Below are positions 45,621-58,350 of a stretch of DNA of 64,000 nt, one piece after another. Position numbers and translations under genes: made by a program. This stretch comes from Takakia lepidozioides. Taxonomy: Eukaryota > Streptophyta > Takakiopsida > Takakiales > Takakiaceae. The notes under the pieces are model-generated. The model did no database searches. It was not told the origin of the DNA and was given only the letters and a program-made list of their open reading frames with translations. Position 1 is the stretch's first letter. Each line of letters begins with the position of its first letter. The stretch covers positions 94,840,756 to 94,904,755 of the forward strand of contig CM060731.1 of assembly GCA_030704615.1 (NCBI GenBank). The letters are read 5' to 3'.

Positions 45621-46675
45621 TAGAGAGAGAGAGAGAAGACTCCGGCCGAGGCCGGCGTAACTAAGGGCCACTTCGCCTTGCGGCTACTGCCCCCTTTCGA
45701 GGGTGGGCCTTATATAAATATGACAGGTGTCCAAGGGGACACCAAGTAACCAGGGGTATGAGGTACCTCTGGGTACCTAGGGTACTTGAGGGTACCCAGG
45801 GGTACCGGAGATGGGGTGGATTCGAGTTTCCGCTTATTGGTTATGATGGCTGTGAGAGAGCGAAGTGTCGTAAGGTGGATGTCTTTAAAACATGTATGGA
45901 TGGAGGTGGTGGGGATTTTAAAATTATCTTGAAGTGTCGAGATATTGTCGTTATGTATGCCCCCTCTGGTGCCGTCGGAGATGACGAGAGTGGGCCCGTG
46001 GCCCACCCTCGTCGACGAATAGCAAAGATAAGCGGAGCGTATTTATGGAGCTTTTCGAGGATGGAGGTGTGCGGGATTACAATCAGTATATTCCGGATTG
46101 ATATCCGGATAGCTTAGGATGAAAAAGACCTCATAGGTATTAATGAAAAAATGTCTCACCAGGAGATAATGATGTATTGTGGATGAAAATCATCCAGATT
46201 CCTTGCAACGCAATTTTTAATTTTTCAAAGATGGAAGTTGGGACAACAATTCCATAAGCCCAGTTTCCAGAGGGAGAGAGAGGGAGAGAGAGGGAATCCC
46301 ACCAACTAACCCCTGGTATGGCAGGGCGTTACGGAGTGAGTGTGGTATGCACTCACCTCGTAAGGGAGTGCATACCAGACTCCTTCTCCAAAAGGGTAAC
46401 CTCTCCTGCTCATTAACAAATCCTTCGGAAGGTGTACCATAGAGGATTATCAAGCTATCCCTTATTCAAGCTGGGTGATCAGAACAAGCATAATGAAATC
46501 GAGCACATTGTTGGGGTATGTACTAAGCATAGACCCCGAAAGGAACTAGTTATCACAGGTGTAAGAAACCATGGTATTTACTTATTCTGGTTTTTTGTTC
46601 CACCATCACAAGCATATCTGCTTTGAAAGAAAATGACATACCATATTTAGGCTATCAGAGATCACTCCCAAGTGC
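45621..46675. other. No gene; TATA-like site and short repeats
   Basis: A GA microsatellite near 45622-45638, a TATATAAATA box at 45712-45721 and a cluster of GGTACC-type repeats (45755-45808) resemble an LTR or promoter fragment. No coding region recognised. More CATCC/GGATG pieces lie at 46115-46200. Confidence 0.3.
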
Positions 46676-47105
46676 CGACATTTTTGTGTAGTGCTACAAA
46701 GAGCGAAGCCACATCCAGGAGAAGCCAAAAAAGCATTTGAGCCGAAGACCAACTAAATTCTGACATAAGGCATTGGCTACAGGGATCAATTAGCAAGAGC
46801 AATGTACAGTGACCGGATCATGTAGAAGGTGTGTACATATACTCCAGTATACTGTCTTACCAGGGCCTAGCTCATGATATCAGCATTCAGGGGTCTGTTT
46901 GTGTGGTGCTATGAAGAGCAAAGCCACATCCAGGAGAAGCCAAAAAACATTTGGGCCGAAGACAAACTAAATTTTGACATAAGGCATTAGCTACAGGGGA
47001 CAGTTAGTAAGAGTGATGTACAGTGACCGGATCATGTAGAAGGTGTGTACATATACTCGAGTATACTGTCTTACCAGGGCCTAGCTCATAATATCATCAT
47101 TCAGA
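46676..47105. repeat. Tandem duplication, two copies of about 215 bp
   Basis: AAGCCACATCCAGGAGAAGCC at 46706 recurs at 46921, and the following sequence through TATACTGTCTTACCAGGGCC is repeated with few changes. Confidence 0.85.
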
Positions 47106-47331
47106 AGTCTGTTATGCCTTGTGCTTATCTACTCTCCATGCCCAAATCATTGGTCTTGCTGGAAAAACATACCTGGTGTGAACCATGGTTGCATAGCTTG
47201 AATAACAGGGATTGGAGGAAGCAGGCGGAGCTAGTACCCCAGGTCTGCAGCTCATCAATCCATTCCAAAGTGATCTTGGTGGGGTTCTGCACAAAGGCTG
47301 GAAAATCAGCATGGTAATCAACGGATAGTGT

Positions 47332-47589
47332 ATGCAGAAACCACTAAGCATACTGGACAATGAGAGAGGGAAGATACTTTTGTCAAGTCAAGACAAGGAC
47401 AAGACCCCTAGGGTCGTTGTCAGGAAGAATAAGAATAATGAGACATATCAGCCACTTTTCAGTAATCTAGGACAAAATTCTCCTCTAGTTTGTCCTATAC
47501 TCCTTGCCATCCGTCCTACCCACAGAGCTCTGTTTGCAACCTTCATAGAAAAATTTGCACTTTACTGGAAGGGATGGGACTCCAATTGA
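47332..47589 (+). CDS. Short ORF containing the dispersed 100-bp repeat
   Basis: An 85-codon open frame (ILLSSQDKDKTPRVVVRKNK, then ALFATFIEKFALYWKGW). The first half is shared with 43436-43540, the second is not. Probably a scrap of a repeated element; no function assigned. Confidence 0.25.
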   Translation: MQKPLSILDNERGKILLSSQDKDKTPRVVVRKNKNNETYQPLFSNLGQNSPLVCPILLAIRPTHRALFATFIEKFALYWKGWDSN

Positions 47590-48436
47590 TTAGGCGATTG
47601 GACACAAAGTGAGCTTTTTTGAGACCACTGTTTGGCTTGAAGGGTTGTTAAGAATTGTAGCAAATTCAAAACAATTTGGACAACAAGCTCTGACGTCTAC
47701 ATTTCTGTTTGCCGAAGTACAGTGACATCAAGGCTGTAGAACATGTCTATTGTCTGCCCAGCAAAAAGTGGTTATTGTCTTCATCTCATTTTAGTTTTTC
47801 TTTTCAAGGTTTTCATTGTTAACATGACAGCTTCCTTTATTTCTTCAAGTGTTGGAACAGAATAACAGTTTGTGTCAAGGCAGATGGGTTATGTCATGCA
47901 TTAACCACAAGATCTGTAATGTAGCCTTACAGTTGGCTAGTCATTTTGAAGGTCATTTTAGTTCTTCAACCATAGCAGATGGTTGAGCGTCAAAAACCAG
48001 CGGTTTGCTGACATGTTCGGACACTATGTAGGGCAGGACAACTGAAAGAGGCGCTGCACATGTTGAACCAAGGGGTCATTTTGCTAGCCCGCCTCTGCCC
48101 TGCCTCAGCCCCGCTTTGGGCGTGGCCTACTGTTTGCGCGGATCTGGTTGCAGGGCATGGAAGCCTGAAGATCAGAGGGAAGGGGGATGCCATGCAAGGT
48201 TGGTGGAGGCATGGTTTCATTTGGTGCATGCATTTGGTGCATGTTTTGACAACGTCTCAGAAGGAAGATGTGCCATACATGGGACATCACCCAACAACAT
48301 AGTTTCTATTGGTGGAGATGATACAGATAACTATGTCAATCCTTCCCACATCACCTTGTCATGCACCATGTCTGGTACAGGAGCAGGAGAGGAGGTGGAA
48401 GAAGAAACTTCAGCATTGCCATGAGATGGATCCTTT
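47590..48436. other. No gene recognised
   Basis: Short plus-strand ORFs at 48060-48424 without motifs. Possibly exon remnants of whatever the next ORF belongs to. Confidence 0.35.
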
Positions 48437-49081
48437 GTGAAGAAAAGTGAAGGCGAACCAGTCTGTGGATACCAAAGTGCAACCCAGGATGTTGTGGACT
48501 TCCACCTAAAGCCTGTCTTTGACGAGAAGTGGAGACTGATGAAGAGTTGTGGAGAAGTTCCTGCAGCTACTAGGGATTTAGAATCAACACCAGGGCCTCC
48601 AAGCAGATGTTTGGACATCTTGGATATGGATCTTACTGGCAGGGAGGAGAACAATGAAAACGGGGAGAGACCTGCGCTAGATCTTGTGAATGGGATGTTT
48701 TCTTGTGAATCTGAAATGCCTGTACAGGAGTCCAATGCTGAGTTGACCACTCTGACGAAGACACACAGCAGAAGTTTGAATAGAGTCAATGTGTTGAAGC
48801 TACGGAGGTGTCCAACCAATAAAGGTCTCTGGCGCGTAGCTGGCAACTCATATGCACCAGAGCGAGGTACCAGGCCCTCTGCTGACAGTGCTGAACCCTT
48901 GACACCTTCTATTTTTGATAGGAAAAGGTCTTTTGGTCACTGTTCAGAGTCTCTACAACTAGAGAGTCCAGATGACAATGGAAACTCTGCAGCAATCCCA
49001 AGTGATTCTTGTCCTCATGACCACAAGGAGATCATGGTACCTGAGGTGCAGGTTGTAAGCCTTGAGGTGAAAGACATATAG
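48437..49081 (+). CDS. Hypothetical ORF, about 215 codons
   Basis: A long open frame without a recognised domain. It is acidic and Ser/Pro/Glu-rich with short motifs such as CLDILDMDLTGREENNENGE and LRRCPTNKGLWRVAGNSY. No ATG opens the frame before MKSCGEV at about 48536, so it may be an internal or terminal exon of a larger gene. It lies opposite to the kinesin fragment and is probably not part of it. Low-complexity composition suggests a disordered region. Confidence 0.35.
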   Translation: MKKSEGEPVCGYQSATQDVVDFHLKPVFDEKWRLMKSCGEVPAATRDLESTPGPPSRCLDILDMDLTGREENNENGERPALDLVNGMFSCESEMPVQESNAELTTLTKTHSRSLNRVNVLKLRRCPTNKGLWRVAGNSYAPERGTRPSADSAEPLTPSIFDRKRSFGHCSESLQLESPDDNGNSAAIPSDSCPHDHKEIMVPEVQVVSLEVKDI

Positions 49082-49753
49082 CCCAATTGTGATGTATCTT
49101 CAATGCATGATGTTATCTCTGATTCCAGAAAGCGCAGAAGAAGACAGTAATTGAGCATTCCTTCTATAGGGAGGCCGAGTTTTTTTGTGGTGCATTGAGA
49201 AGGTGACTTGGACAGTTACTACCTCATTCAATCGGAGTTCGCTCAGATACAGGAGTTGGCTGCGCCTCAGATAAATGTCTTCCTGCATACAATGTTCAAC
49301 TGTGAAACATTTGAAATAAGCCAGTTTCTAATTAATAAAGGTGTGACTCAAGATACTAGCTGAACATAGTTGCCATGTGCCTGCCATATAAGCAGACATC
49401 GTCAAAGCATGATTGTTAGGAGATCTCTACAAGTAAATAGAACTTTACTGCTTCGATCCCATAACTTTCAAGACGTGAGTATGCTAAGATGTATACCCAA
49501 AGGTTGAAAAAGATTTGTTAATGTTGGCAGCTTCCTTCAGCCGCTCCCCCTCTGCACCTGAGCTCTTTTGCTTGCCCATAGAAACAAATTCCAGACATAC
49601 CCGGCTCAGTTGCAACCAAGCCATTCACCTCAGTGAGCTATGTTCTACTGCATACAAAGACAACAACAGCAAAGACAAGTCTCTGGCAATCAGCTTGTCA
49701 CTTCACTAGCACTATAATTCAGACCAAAACATCAGAAGCACACAAGTTTCTAC
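49082..49753. other. No gene seen
   Basis: No recognisable coding or RNA gene; 3' flank of the kinesin fragment. Confidence 0.4.
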
Positions 49754-50356
49754 CTTTTGGAACCTGCAAGATCAACCAGATTCAATCGTCCAAATCGGGT
49801 ATTCATCACAGAACTGCTTTCCCACTGCATGGAATGAGGATTTGACATAACAAGGTTAGTGCCTTCAAAATGCATTGATAGAATACAACCAACCGCATTC
49901 TGCTGGGAGGTGATTCTTCTTACACACTGCTTTGCTCCACAGTCTCCCTGCTCTAGACAGCAGTTTATTGACACAAGCACATGCTCAACAGAAGAAGGTT
50001 GTAATACAGCCACAAGCTCTTCAACAAAAGCCTCTACCGCATACCTTTTTTTCAATACTGCATGTGAACACACTGTGTGATCGACTACTCTCTCTGTTCA
50101 TGTTGGTAGCAGCAACCTTTCTGTTGGAAGCCCCCTGATGTCCAGACGGACTTCAACAATTAAATCAGACTCTGCCCATCTCCTTCCACCCCACCCACTT
50201 TCAGGTTACCAAACATCAACTCAACTTTGAACCACCAGTGGAAAGGAAAGGAACCTGTAGTAGAATATGAACAACATCCTGAACATTTTTGACTCCAACT
50301 TCTGTCAGGATCTCCACATACACTCCCTTTTTAGAGATGGGATCAGAACCGCAGCT
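49754..50356 (-). pseudogene. Kinesin-12-type motor domain fragment, three exons
   Basis: Three minus-strand exons with good splice sites: 50255-50356 (KKGVYVEILTEVGVKNVQDV), 50045-50134 (ATNMNRESSRSHSVFTC) and 49754-49824 (RFGRLNLVDLAGSK). NxxSSRSH is Switch I and LNLVDLAGS is Switch II of the kinesin motor. The GVYVE-LTE wording and exon pattern fit plant kinesin-12 (PAKRP1/POK type), which works at the phragmoplast. The P-loop exon and the rest of the motor and tail are not found nearby, so this is probably an isolated fragment. Unlike most loci here, the three exons show no internal stop. Confidence 0.75.
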
Positions 50357-51757
50357 CTTTAAAAACAAAAGGGAAGGGTGGTATCCATTACAACATGATA
50401 GAAATGCATGGAGAAAGACAAAGAGTACCTAACACGCCTGGCACAAGCCTCAAAGGCAATGGTCTACTGGCGTCACATAAAAAGACAGAAACAGAAACAG
50501 GCAAAAAGTATCCAAAATAACGTAAACCGTGCTTCTCACGAAAATGCAAAGAAACAAACACATAGAATAGCAGCAACAAGTCAAAACCTCAGATACGTGA
50601 GAAAATGAGACATTGAAGAGCAATCTCGAGTGTGCAGTGTGGACTCTTTACGGAAGCAAGTCTGCTGGACATCTCTCTATTTCTCTCTCTCTCTCTCTCT
50701 CTCACTAACATAACCATACAAAAATATAAATGAAGTGTGCATCTTACAGACATGGTGTGTACGTACAGAACAGCAATACTGCAGATAACTTATTGACTTC
50801 CTCAGTGTCTGACTTCCAAACTTTTTCCCATATGTGAACTAGTCACTAATCAGCAGACTGAAAAGAAACATTGTTATATCCATAGGGCGCCCTATGAGCT
50901 TATGGGACAACAACAACAACCCTGAGTTGCTACCTGAAATAGTTTCCAAGCTTCCGCTCATGCGGGTTCATATGGGGCAAGAACACTTCTCCAAATTCTC
51001 TATTTCTTTCATGTCTAAATACACAGAAAGAAAGAAACATGAAAAGAAACATGAAATTTCCAGAAAAGAAAATTTCCAAGGGAGGCCCAAGGAGTCCAAT
51101 GGACACAAGTTGAACACACATCACTCCTCAATCTATTTCTCCTGATTTCCTTCTAGGGTTTTGTCTCCCCTTGCACCCTATATCTAGACCCCTCTTTCTA
51201 GTCTCTCAGCTCACCGACAATGAACTTCAGCCACATCAAAACTGCCGACATGTCTGATATTACCATACCTTAACAGTCGTGTTGATATGGTGTGCTATAG
51301 CCCTTCCTCCAGTGCATTGAACTCATCAGTTAGCTCCTTCCAGGCCTACATCAGGTGAATCTTCTCTGAGAAAAAATTGGCATTTAAGTGCATCAAAGCA
51401 GCAAACTGTTCAGGCATGCATGCTGGATGCTTGATAGACATAACTTCCTCGCCAAACACGTAATCTCTCCCAGGAGTGAGGGAGGGAGTGAGGGTGGGGA
51501 TCTTTCACTAACACCCCCTGCAGGGTGCTTGCAGGTATGCCATTCTTCCTGCTCTTATTCTGGTTAGGAGCCTCCCTTGCCTCAGTCACATCTGGACTTG
51601 ATTAGTCTGTCATCTTCTTGCACTTAATATCCATAATTCTTGGTCTCCATTGCAACAAAGACTCTGTTTGCTCTTTCAGTCCAACCACCAAGGCAAAGTT
51701 GCAATGGTTACCTTGGCGTTGAGCAAAAGCTATGCGCTGACTTCTTTTTTACATCAG
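50357..51757. other. No gene recognised
   Basis: A CT microsatellite lies at about 50671-50702. I looked here for upstream kinesin exons (P-loop GxxxxGKT) on the minus strand and for kinase exons on the plus strand and saw none. Confidence 0.4.
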
Positions 51758-51918
51758 GTGAAGGCTCTTGAAATACAGAATGTGGTGCAGTACTATGATC
51801 TGAAGTGTGACAACGTCCTGCTGGATCCTCTATCTGAGATGGTATCTGACGAAGATTTTAGATAGTATACGTGCAATTCCATTTCGGGTTTGCATTGCTG
51901 ACTTTGGTCAAAGCAAGG
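51758..51918 (+). pseudogene. Plant TKL-type protein kinase exon fragment
   Basis: After an acceptor (TTTTTTACATCAG) the exon reads VKALEIQNVVQYYDLKCDNVLLDP, with the catalytic Asp in YDLKCDN, in place of HxDLKxxN. A frame slip near 51860 is followed by RVCIADFGQSK, with the metal-binding DFG at about 51898-51906. This is the catalytic and activation-loop part of a tyrosine-kinase-like Ser/Thr kinase. The canonical His of HRD is replaced by Tyr. N-lobe and remaining C-lobe are not found. Gene scrap. Confidence 0.7.
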
Positions 51919-52139
51919 TCATTTGTGCTTAGGTCCTAAACATGTTTCTTTGACAAAGAACTAGGAACCCGATCTGCGATTTCCGTTGTGCTTCATCAAG
52001 GTAAGTCGCACTACTGGAGTGATGCCCTCACAAAGGTAGTCTCTATTCGGCTAACCTCAATAAATGTGCAGTGCTGCCATTGACCGACCGTGGGGAGGGA
52101 GGAGCAACCTCAAGTGGCAGTGGGGAAGCCAACAGATTC

Positions 52140-52345
52140 CGGTCCTTCCTTCCTACACAATATACCTTGGGTTGAGTCTTCCTCCAACTGTAACTGGGAA
52201 GCGCATATACAATCTAGCAAACGTAAAGCGTTGGGTCTCACTAAAATTTTCCAGTGCAGAGGTATCAACTCTGATGTAAAAAAAACTATGCTTTGCCACG
52301 TTATTAGGCCTACCTTGGCTCCTTGACTCCTTGCGTGCTTCTAAG
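52140..52345 (+). pseudogene. LINE reverse transcriptase 3' region fragment
   Basis: The frame reads SSSNCNWEAHIQSSKRKALG, then IFQCRGINSDVKKTMLCHVI and RPTLAP. This matches the end of non-LTR reverse transcriptases (W..HI....KA....IF......K..M....IRP). It may be the same LINE type as the insertion in the PPR gene, one block further 5'. No target duplication searched successfully. Confidence 0.45.
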
Positions 52346-53491
52346 GCTCTCTCTCCATTTACCTCTCGACAATGTCTGCTCCAAGACCACTCTCCCCCTG
52401 TTGTAGCCGCGGGAGACAGTATTGGCACCACCGCCTGCGAGCTCAGAATGTGGATAGATGCCCACCCTCTGTGCTGACGCGGAGCCTGTGTTCACATGAA
52501 TCCTACCAGACAAGGTGCTATTTATGCTTGTATTATTCGACTCTACTGGGCAGAACGGAATACACCAAGAAATGTTTCCAGCACGTGTTCAACAACCATT
52601 GGATTTAACCATGATAAACCCGAACGGAACGAATTATCAAATGTAAAGTGTTTGATTCCAACGTGCCCGCGGATAAAAAGCTACCAAGCGAAATAAAACA
52701 ACATCTCACAAAATTAATCCCCATCCCACAATTCAATTACCTCTATGCCGATGTCATGCAATAATATTTATAGTCCTCCTTCTGTCTTACAATATAACAT
52801 GGCTATCTTGTATGTGGGAGACCGTGATCAACCGGGGCGGCCTTATTGTAGGAAAAAACAAGGGAAGGGCCATGGGATTATAGGGTTGAGGGTAGATTGC
52901 GGGGATTAAATGGCCGGCCGCGACATTATGCCGGAAGCGGCCGTTGCGTGTCTCTTAAATTGCAAATGTCGCCTTGGTTACATTGGCCCCAGCATTCACA
53001 ATGCCCATAGAAAGAAGCTCATTTGCAAATTAGACAAAGGAATCACCTTGAATCAATGCATATCCCATCACCAGGTTGATGACAGGCAATGACAAATTTT
53101 CCCACCCAAACACTTGAACAACCTTGGCAATGGCTTTGGCAACATTGTTGTCTTTCACACCAATTTTGAGGATCTTTCTTTTGCATCGAGATCATGGTAA
53201 CCAAATCGATTGAAGGGTTTCTAGGGGTAAGTCTTGGTCAGCATTTGTAGAACAAGAACCATGTCTTCCAACATTCTTGCCCTCGTACAAAAATTCAACA
53301 ATCCTAGAGTCACTTTTTGAGTCACAACTTCACTAGAATCATTCCAAGATCACCACACCTCCAAAGGATTTTTTTCATGGATTTTTCATCGATCAATCAT
53401 AGAAATAAGCTACATGCATGTACATGTACAATCAATCGAAGGGATGGGTACAGTTATGTGCGAGAATTATTATGTAGCTTTGATTACGTAT
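52346..53491. other. No gene recognised
   Basis: AT-richer sequence with short ORFs. Possible continuation of LINE remnants up to about 52600; nothing clear beyond. Confidence 0.4.
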
Positions 53492-53965
53492 CTAATCAAC
53501 TTGAACACCATCATCTGGAGCTTCTTCGTCTTCATCAAGTTGCAAGTCTTCATGGTCATCGGAGTCATCGTCATAAATGGCCAGATCAGCAAAAGGCACA
53601 TCTGAATCATCTTCCACCTCGTTTTCAATGTCGACCATGTCTTCATCTTCTTCTCCAACATCCGCATCTGATGGAGCCTCATCATATAAGGTCCGGGCTG
53701 CATTCTCCGGGGCATCATCATCCTCTTGTACCCCCTCTACCCAACCTTGGCCAACATCAGCATCATCATGACCAGTCTCTTCCTCCTCCGCATTTGCCTC
53801 GCCCCACGTAGATCCTCGACCATGATAGATACGTCTTCCTCTTGGCTTAGCATGCACAACCACCTTCCAATTTCCGCCTCTTGTTTTGTCTTCGGATAAG
53901 AAGCAGTCACGGGCTGCGCCAGTGATACCAACAGAGTATGGAGCACTTGTCGCTAAGCCGAGCAT
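53492..53965 (-). pseudogene. CACTA-type transposon protein C-terminal fragment (DUF4216-like)
   Basis: An open frame of 157 codons. Near residue 25 it reads CFLSEDKTRGGNWKVVVHAK followed by PRGRRIYH, which resembles the DUF4216 end of CACTA transposase proteins (the D...WKVV...PR pattern). The remaining 90 residues are strongly acidic (DDDSDDHEDLQLDEDEE). The transposase core is absent and I see no CACTA terminal repeats. The assignment rests on a short motif. Confidence 0.45.
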
Positions 53966-53984
53966 ATATGACCAGGGCGGGAAC

Positions 53985-54165
53985 TACAGGTGTTCGCATA
54001 CCTATCACATCCCATCACAGCGTAACACAGCCTATCACAACCCATCACAGCGTCACGCAGCCTATCACAGCCCATCACAGCGTGACACAGCCTATCACAG
54101 CCCATCACAGTGCCACACAGCCTATCACAACTCAACACAGCCTACCGGGGTTACACAGTCCATAG
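53985..54165 (+). repeat. 10-bp periodic repeat array (CACAGCCTAT type)
   Basis: About 15 consecutive decamers such as CACAGCCTATCACAACCCAT. Same style as the decamers inside the LTRs but without the surrounding LTR sequence, 120 bp before the copy B ORF. Confidence 0.85.
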
Positions 54166-54278
54166 GATCAGTGACAGGTGGACGTGGGTTAACATCCGGA
54201 GAGTGGCCGGCGGAAAAGTGGACGGAGGCAGGTTTAGAAATGGACACGTGGACGCCAGGGTGAGACACACAGCTGGAC

Positions 54279-57200
54279 ATGAATTGTAAGAACGGGTGTC
54301 ATCAAGAAGGAAGACAAAATTGGCCGTCAAAGTTCCTACCCGACACGTTAACCGAAATTTATTGTGGGCCCATTATTGCATACAGGGAAAGGGTAACGGA
54401 ACCCTTTACAAGTACCGAAAAGCGAAATCCTTGTCACATGTGCTATCCTAGTGGACAGTCCAGGGGGGAAAATCCACGGAAGGGAATTAAATTACAAAAC
54501 CAATCACAGAGCCAACAGCCAATCATGAGCCAGAATTACCTGCAGAGGGTATTTTCTAAGAAGCAAGATCAAGAATTTAGAGAAATTATGAGCGCAAGAG
54601 TCGGCGTGGTTCCGAGTAACGGGCGTCTCGACAGGGGAGACAATCAAAGCTATAGCTTTGAAGCTATGGCGGAAATAACAGACTACACTCTCGCCTTACT
54701 ACTTACGCAGTGGCACAAGGACAGACGAACGGAGAGTACATTTTCTCTAAATCGATACTTGCAAGCCCCACAGACTTACAAGCACTTACCCATTTCATTC
54801 TGTGCCAACCATACCTTCATGCTCTGTGCCCTGCAAGCTTTCCTTCAGCTGTTTCAAACAAAGCCTTTCTGTTTGTCTAGAATGAAGAGAGTGAGGGGAA
54901 TGGAGGATATCAGGGTGAAGAGCACGACGATACTGCAGAAGCAAACAATTGCAGCACCGCAGGCAGTACAGCTGCTAAGGGAGTTGCGATTGGAAGGGCT
55001 GCTACGCAAGGATTGGTCCTTGCATCATCGGCAGTTCATGATACAATTTCTTCAGAATTTTGAGCCTCGGACGGGAGTTACTCAGGTGAGGGGAGTAGAT
55101 ATAGAAATTACTCCCCAGTACCTGCAGCAATTGTTTGATTTGCCATCAGGACATGTGGATGTGGATGAGCACAGGGCAAGATTGCGGATAGGAAATTTGT
55201 TCCAAGAAGGGAGTTTCTTTAAAACTCAAGGCTACGCTTGTACCAAAGCCGAGTATCCAGGGCTTAGAGAAGTTGGCCAAATCTTGAACGTTCTGTTTGC
55301 CATGAAACAGAACCAACAGTATTTGAGCAGGTCATTCACAGAGGAGATCCTGAAAGCTTTGAGGGGAGAGGATGTCGCTTGGGCGGAGTTAATGTACAAC
55401 GGATTGGTGGACGAGATGAAGAGGTTACAGGGCACTACTGCTAAGTCTCCGATCATTGTGTCCGGTCCAGTCATTGCCCAAATAATTCTTGATTTTTGCA
55501 TACTTGATACTCGGGAACGTAAGGAGATGGGAGTGTTTGAGGCAGAAACCACTGCAATTGAAGAGCAAGGCTCTTCACACAGTGAGGGTGGACTGGCAGG
55601 TTTCCCAAGCTCTTGTGCAAGATGGGGCACAGCAGCACAGAGAGCTGTTATTATTGGAAGCACAGCCTTCGGAAAGGGAAGAGGAAGTCACTTCGATACC
55701 ACAGCCACCACAACCAATTGACTCAGATGTTTTGGAGGTTCCACAGTTAGTACATGCTGTGACATCACCCCCAATTGCTCTGGAAGGAGAAAGGTTGGAC
55801 ATTCCCACTACAGAGCAGGGCGTGGCCGAAATTGAGAAGGGTGACCTTCTCTATGAAAACTCTGGCTTGGTAAGGGAATCAGTGATTCCAGAGGTGCAGC
55901 AGTTGTCCAGGGGAAACCCTGCTGTGCATGTAATACCCACACCTGTGACGGAGGTACCAGGGGTAGAATATCAAGACACTGCAGCACCAGTGGCGGATGA
56001 GATGGTTCAGGAAGAAAATCTGGTGGGGCAATGGCCTGAATGGTTGGTGAGGCATCACACTGTTGAGGATCAGGGAGAACAGCAGCAAGCTCCCCATGAA
56101 GACCCTCAGCAAGCCATGCTTATGAGTTCCATAAGCAGAACACTTAATTTGTTGGGCACTTATGTGAAATCCCATGTTCCATCTACCCAATTGGCAGCTT
56201 TGAGGGAGGAACTCATAAAGGAGTTTGAGGCTCGACTTGCCACTGAGTGTGCAAACAAGGTCGATGAGGAGGTCAATCTCAAGTTACAGCAAGAGTTAGA
56301 GGATACAAAAGCTGCTTTGCAGTTGGCCAAGGAACATTTGATTGAAGCAGGCCTCGCGTAGGACCAGTTGCACGAAGCACATAAGCAACAGTTATACCAA
56401 ATGCAGGTGAAGCATGAGGGCAAGTTGCAAGAAGTGAATGCACTACATACAAAGTTGCAGGCAGTACATGAGAGGATGACCATACAATGTGCTACACTCA
56501 CAACTACTCTTGAGCAAACTGCATTAGAAGTTAACAGACAAGGGGAGAGATGTATGAAGGCAAAGGCAGAGACAGTCGTGCAGGCAAAACTCATTGTTGA
56601 TATGAAGAATACAATTTGTCGCAATGAGAATACTTTCAAGCAATATAGACAGGTTGAAGCTGACCAAGAGAGGTACATCCTGGAGTTACAACAAACGGTT
56701 ATGGTAAATAGAAATAAACTCTCTGTGGCTAACAAGGCTTGGAAGGAAGCCAATAATCTGGCTGCTGCCTATGCGAGTTTGGTTGAACCTCATGCGAAGC
56801 GCATGGAGGCTTTACAGCAGCAGATAGATGTGTACAGGCTCATAAAGGAGCAGACTCTCAGGGGTGCCACACACAACTTGGTGGATATCCACCTTATGCA
56901 GGTCTGGTTAGCACAAGGGCCGGTGGAAGGCAAAGCACCACGGAAGCTCACCAAGGGCGAGATGAATGAGCTCAGATTGCAGGTGCAGAACATTGCCACA
57001 ACTACTATAGACAATGTCTATAGTAGGATAGCGGAGTTACAGGAGGATGTAGAAGGCCTACAGACTCAGGTGGATGACCTGAGTTCAAATATTGACAAGA
57101 GAGTCTTTGTACTTGAGGAGCAGCTGATGGCTACTTATTTACAAGCCAGAACTCTAATTTTTCAGTCTTCTTCGCAAGGGGTGCAGGAGATGCCAGTAGT

Positions 57201-58350
57201 AGAAGGACCAGTGCTACCAATACCACAACAAATGACTGTGCAGGTAGCTGACCCTGTTGTTACTACAGCCACACCACAGCCTGAGGTATGGGGGGATGCT
57301 GCTTTTAACCCACCTAAGACTCCTGCTGCACGGGAGTATAGTCGGGCTATGATTATGCCCTTCAACCAAATTCCCATTGTGTTGGATTTGGCTTGGAAGG
57401 AATTTAGTCCTCCACAGTCGTTGGCACATTACTACCAGATCATGCGCATTTGGCTGCCAGTGGCAACTAGGACTAAGGTTCTTCCAAACAATCGACCCAT
57501 TGAGGATCATCACTTTGCGAGGTACTGGTCTGAAGCAAGTACCATGTTGAAGGAATTAATTGCCTTCCAAGTTGTACATGGGTACATTTATACCAAGACC
57601 AAAGAGGTAGCAAGTATTGTCATGGGCTGTGGATTATACTATGCTGCTTGTTTTCTGGCACGTTATCACATTGAGCAACAGAGGATGCAATCGCGATTTC
57701 TGAGTTATTCCAGTGGGAATCATTGGGTCTTACCTTCAGTGCCACATCATATGTACCTATATGAAGCAAAAGTTATGATGCAAAAGGATTCCCAACTTCG
57801 TTCATGGTTTCATTCGGCCTGGAATAATTTGACAACACAGAAATTCGGCCCTGACGATATTTTCTTTAAGGGACATGAGGCATGGAAATACTTGCACTGT
57901 TCCCAAGTCATTGGCACACCACTCACCTATACGGACAAGGAGTTCAGGGTGTTCACCAATTTTGTCATTAAGCGCTTACAGCAAGTTGTACAGTTTAAAC
58001 TTCCAGACATGGTGAGACCACATTGTATGCCCCACAGGATTCCAGTTAGAGTTCGACCGTTAAAACACCTCTGGGGGGACGAGGATTCTGATACTATTGT
58101 TTCTTTAGCGGACTCTTTTGACATGGCAGAAGACTATGCACTTCAGATGGCAGAAAAGAAACGACGGGGATCTCCTATGCCTGAGAGGTTCCTCGTTATC
58201 AGCCGAAGGAGGGTCAGACATTTCCGGGTAGTGCTCAATCATCTCCGTCAACCAGTGACAAGACTCGGGCTCGCACACGGAGTCCTTCACGAGACTCTCA
58301 CCGTCAGCAGGGTGTTCAATCACAACGGTTTACTAATCCTAAATAGTAAA
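54279..58350 (+). pseudogene. LTR-retroelement large ORF, copy B (coiled-coil protein, broken)
   Basis: Homologue of 11-3945, with the same globular / linker / coiled coil / globular layout. It extends further 5' than copy A within the window, starting MNCKNGCHQEGRQNWPS. Its breaks differ from copy A: an 80-bp deletion at about 55603 relative to copy A (1125-1204) shifts frame; TAG at 56359-56361 replaces CAG of copy A; one base lost near 58188 removes the Arg/Ser-rich tail frame. At 2158 of copy A, where that copy is shifted, B is in frame; at copy A's TAG (3433) B has CAG (57838). The two copies therefore decayed separately. Hairpin, polypurine tract and LTR follow directly. Confidence 0.78.

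Noticed and set aside
53985-54165. Possible CRISPR-like array
   Set aside because: The repeat period is 10 bp with no spacers, and the genome is a plant nuclear genome.
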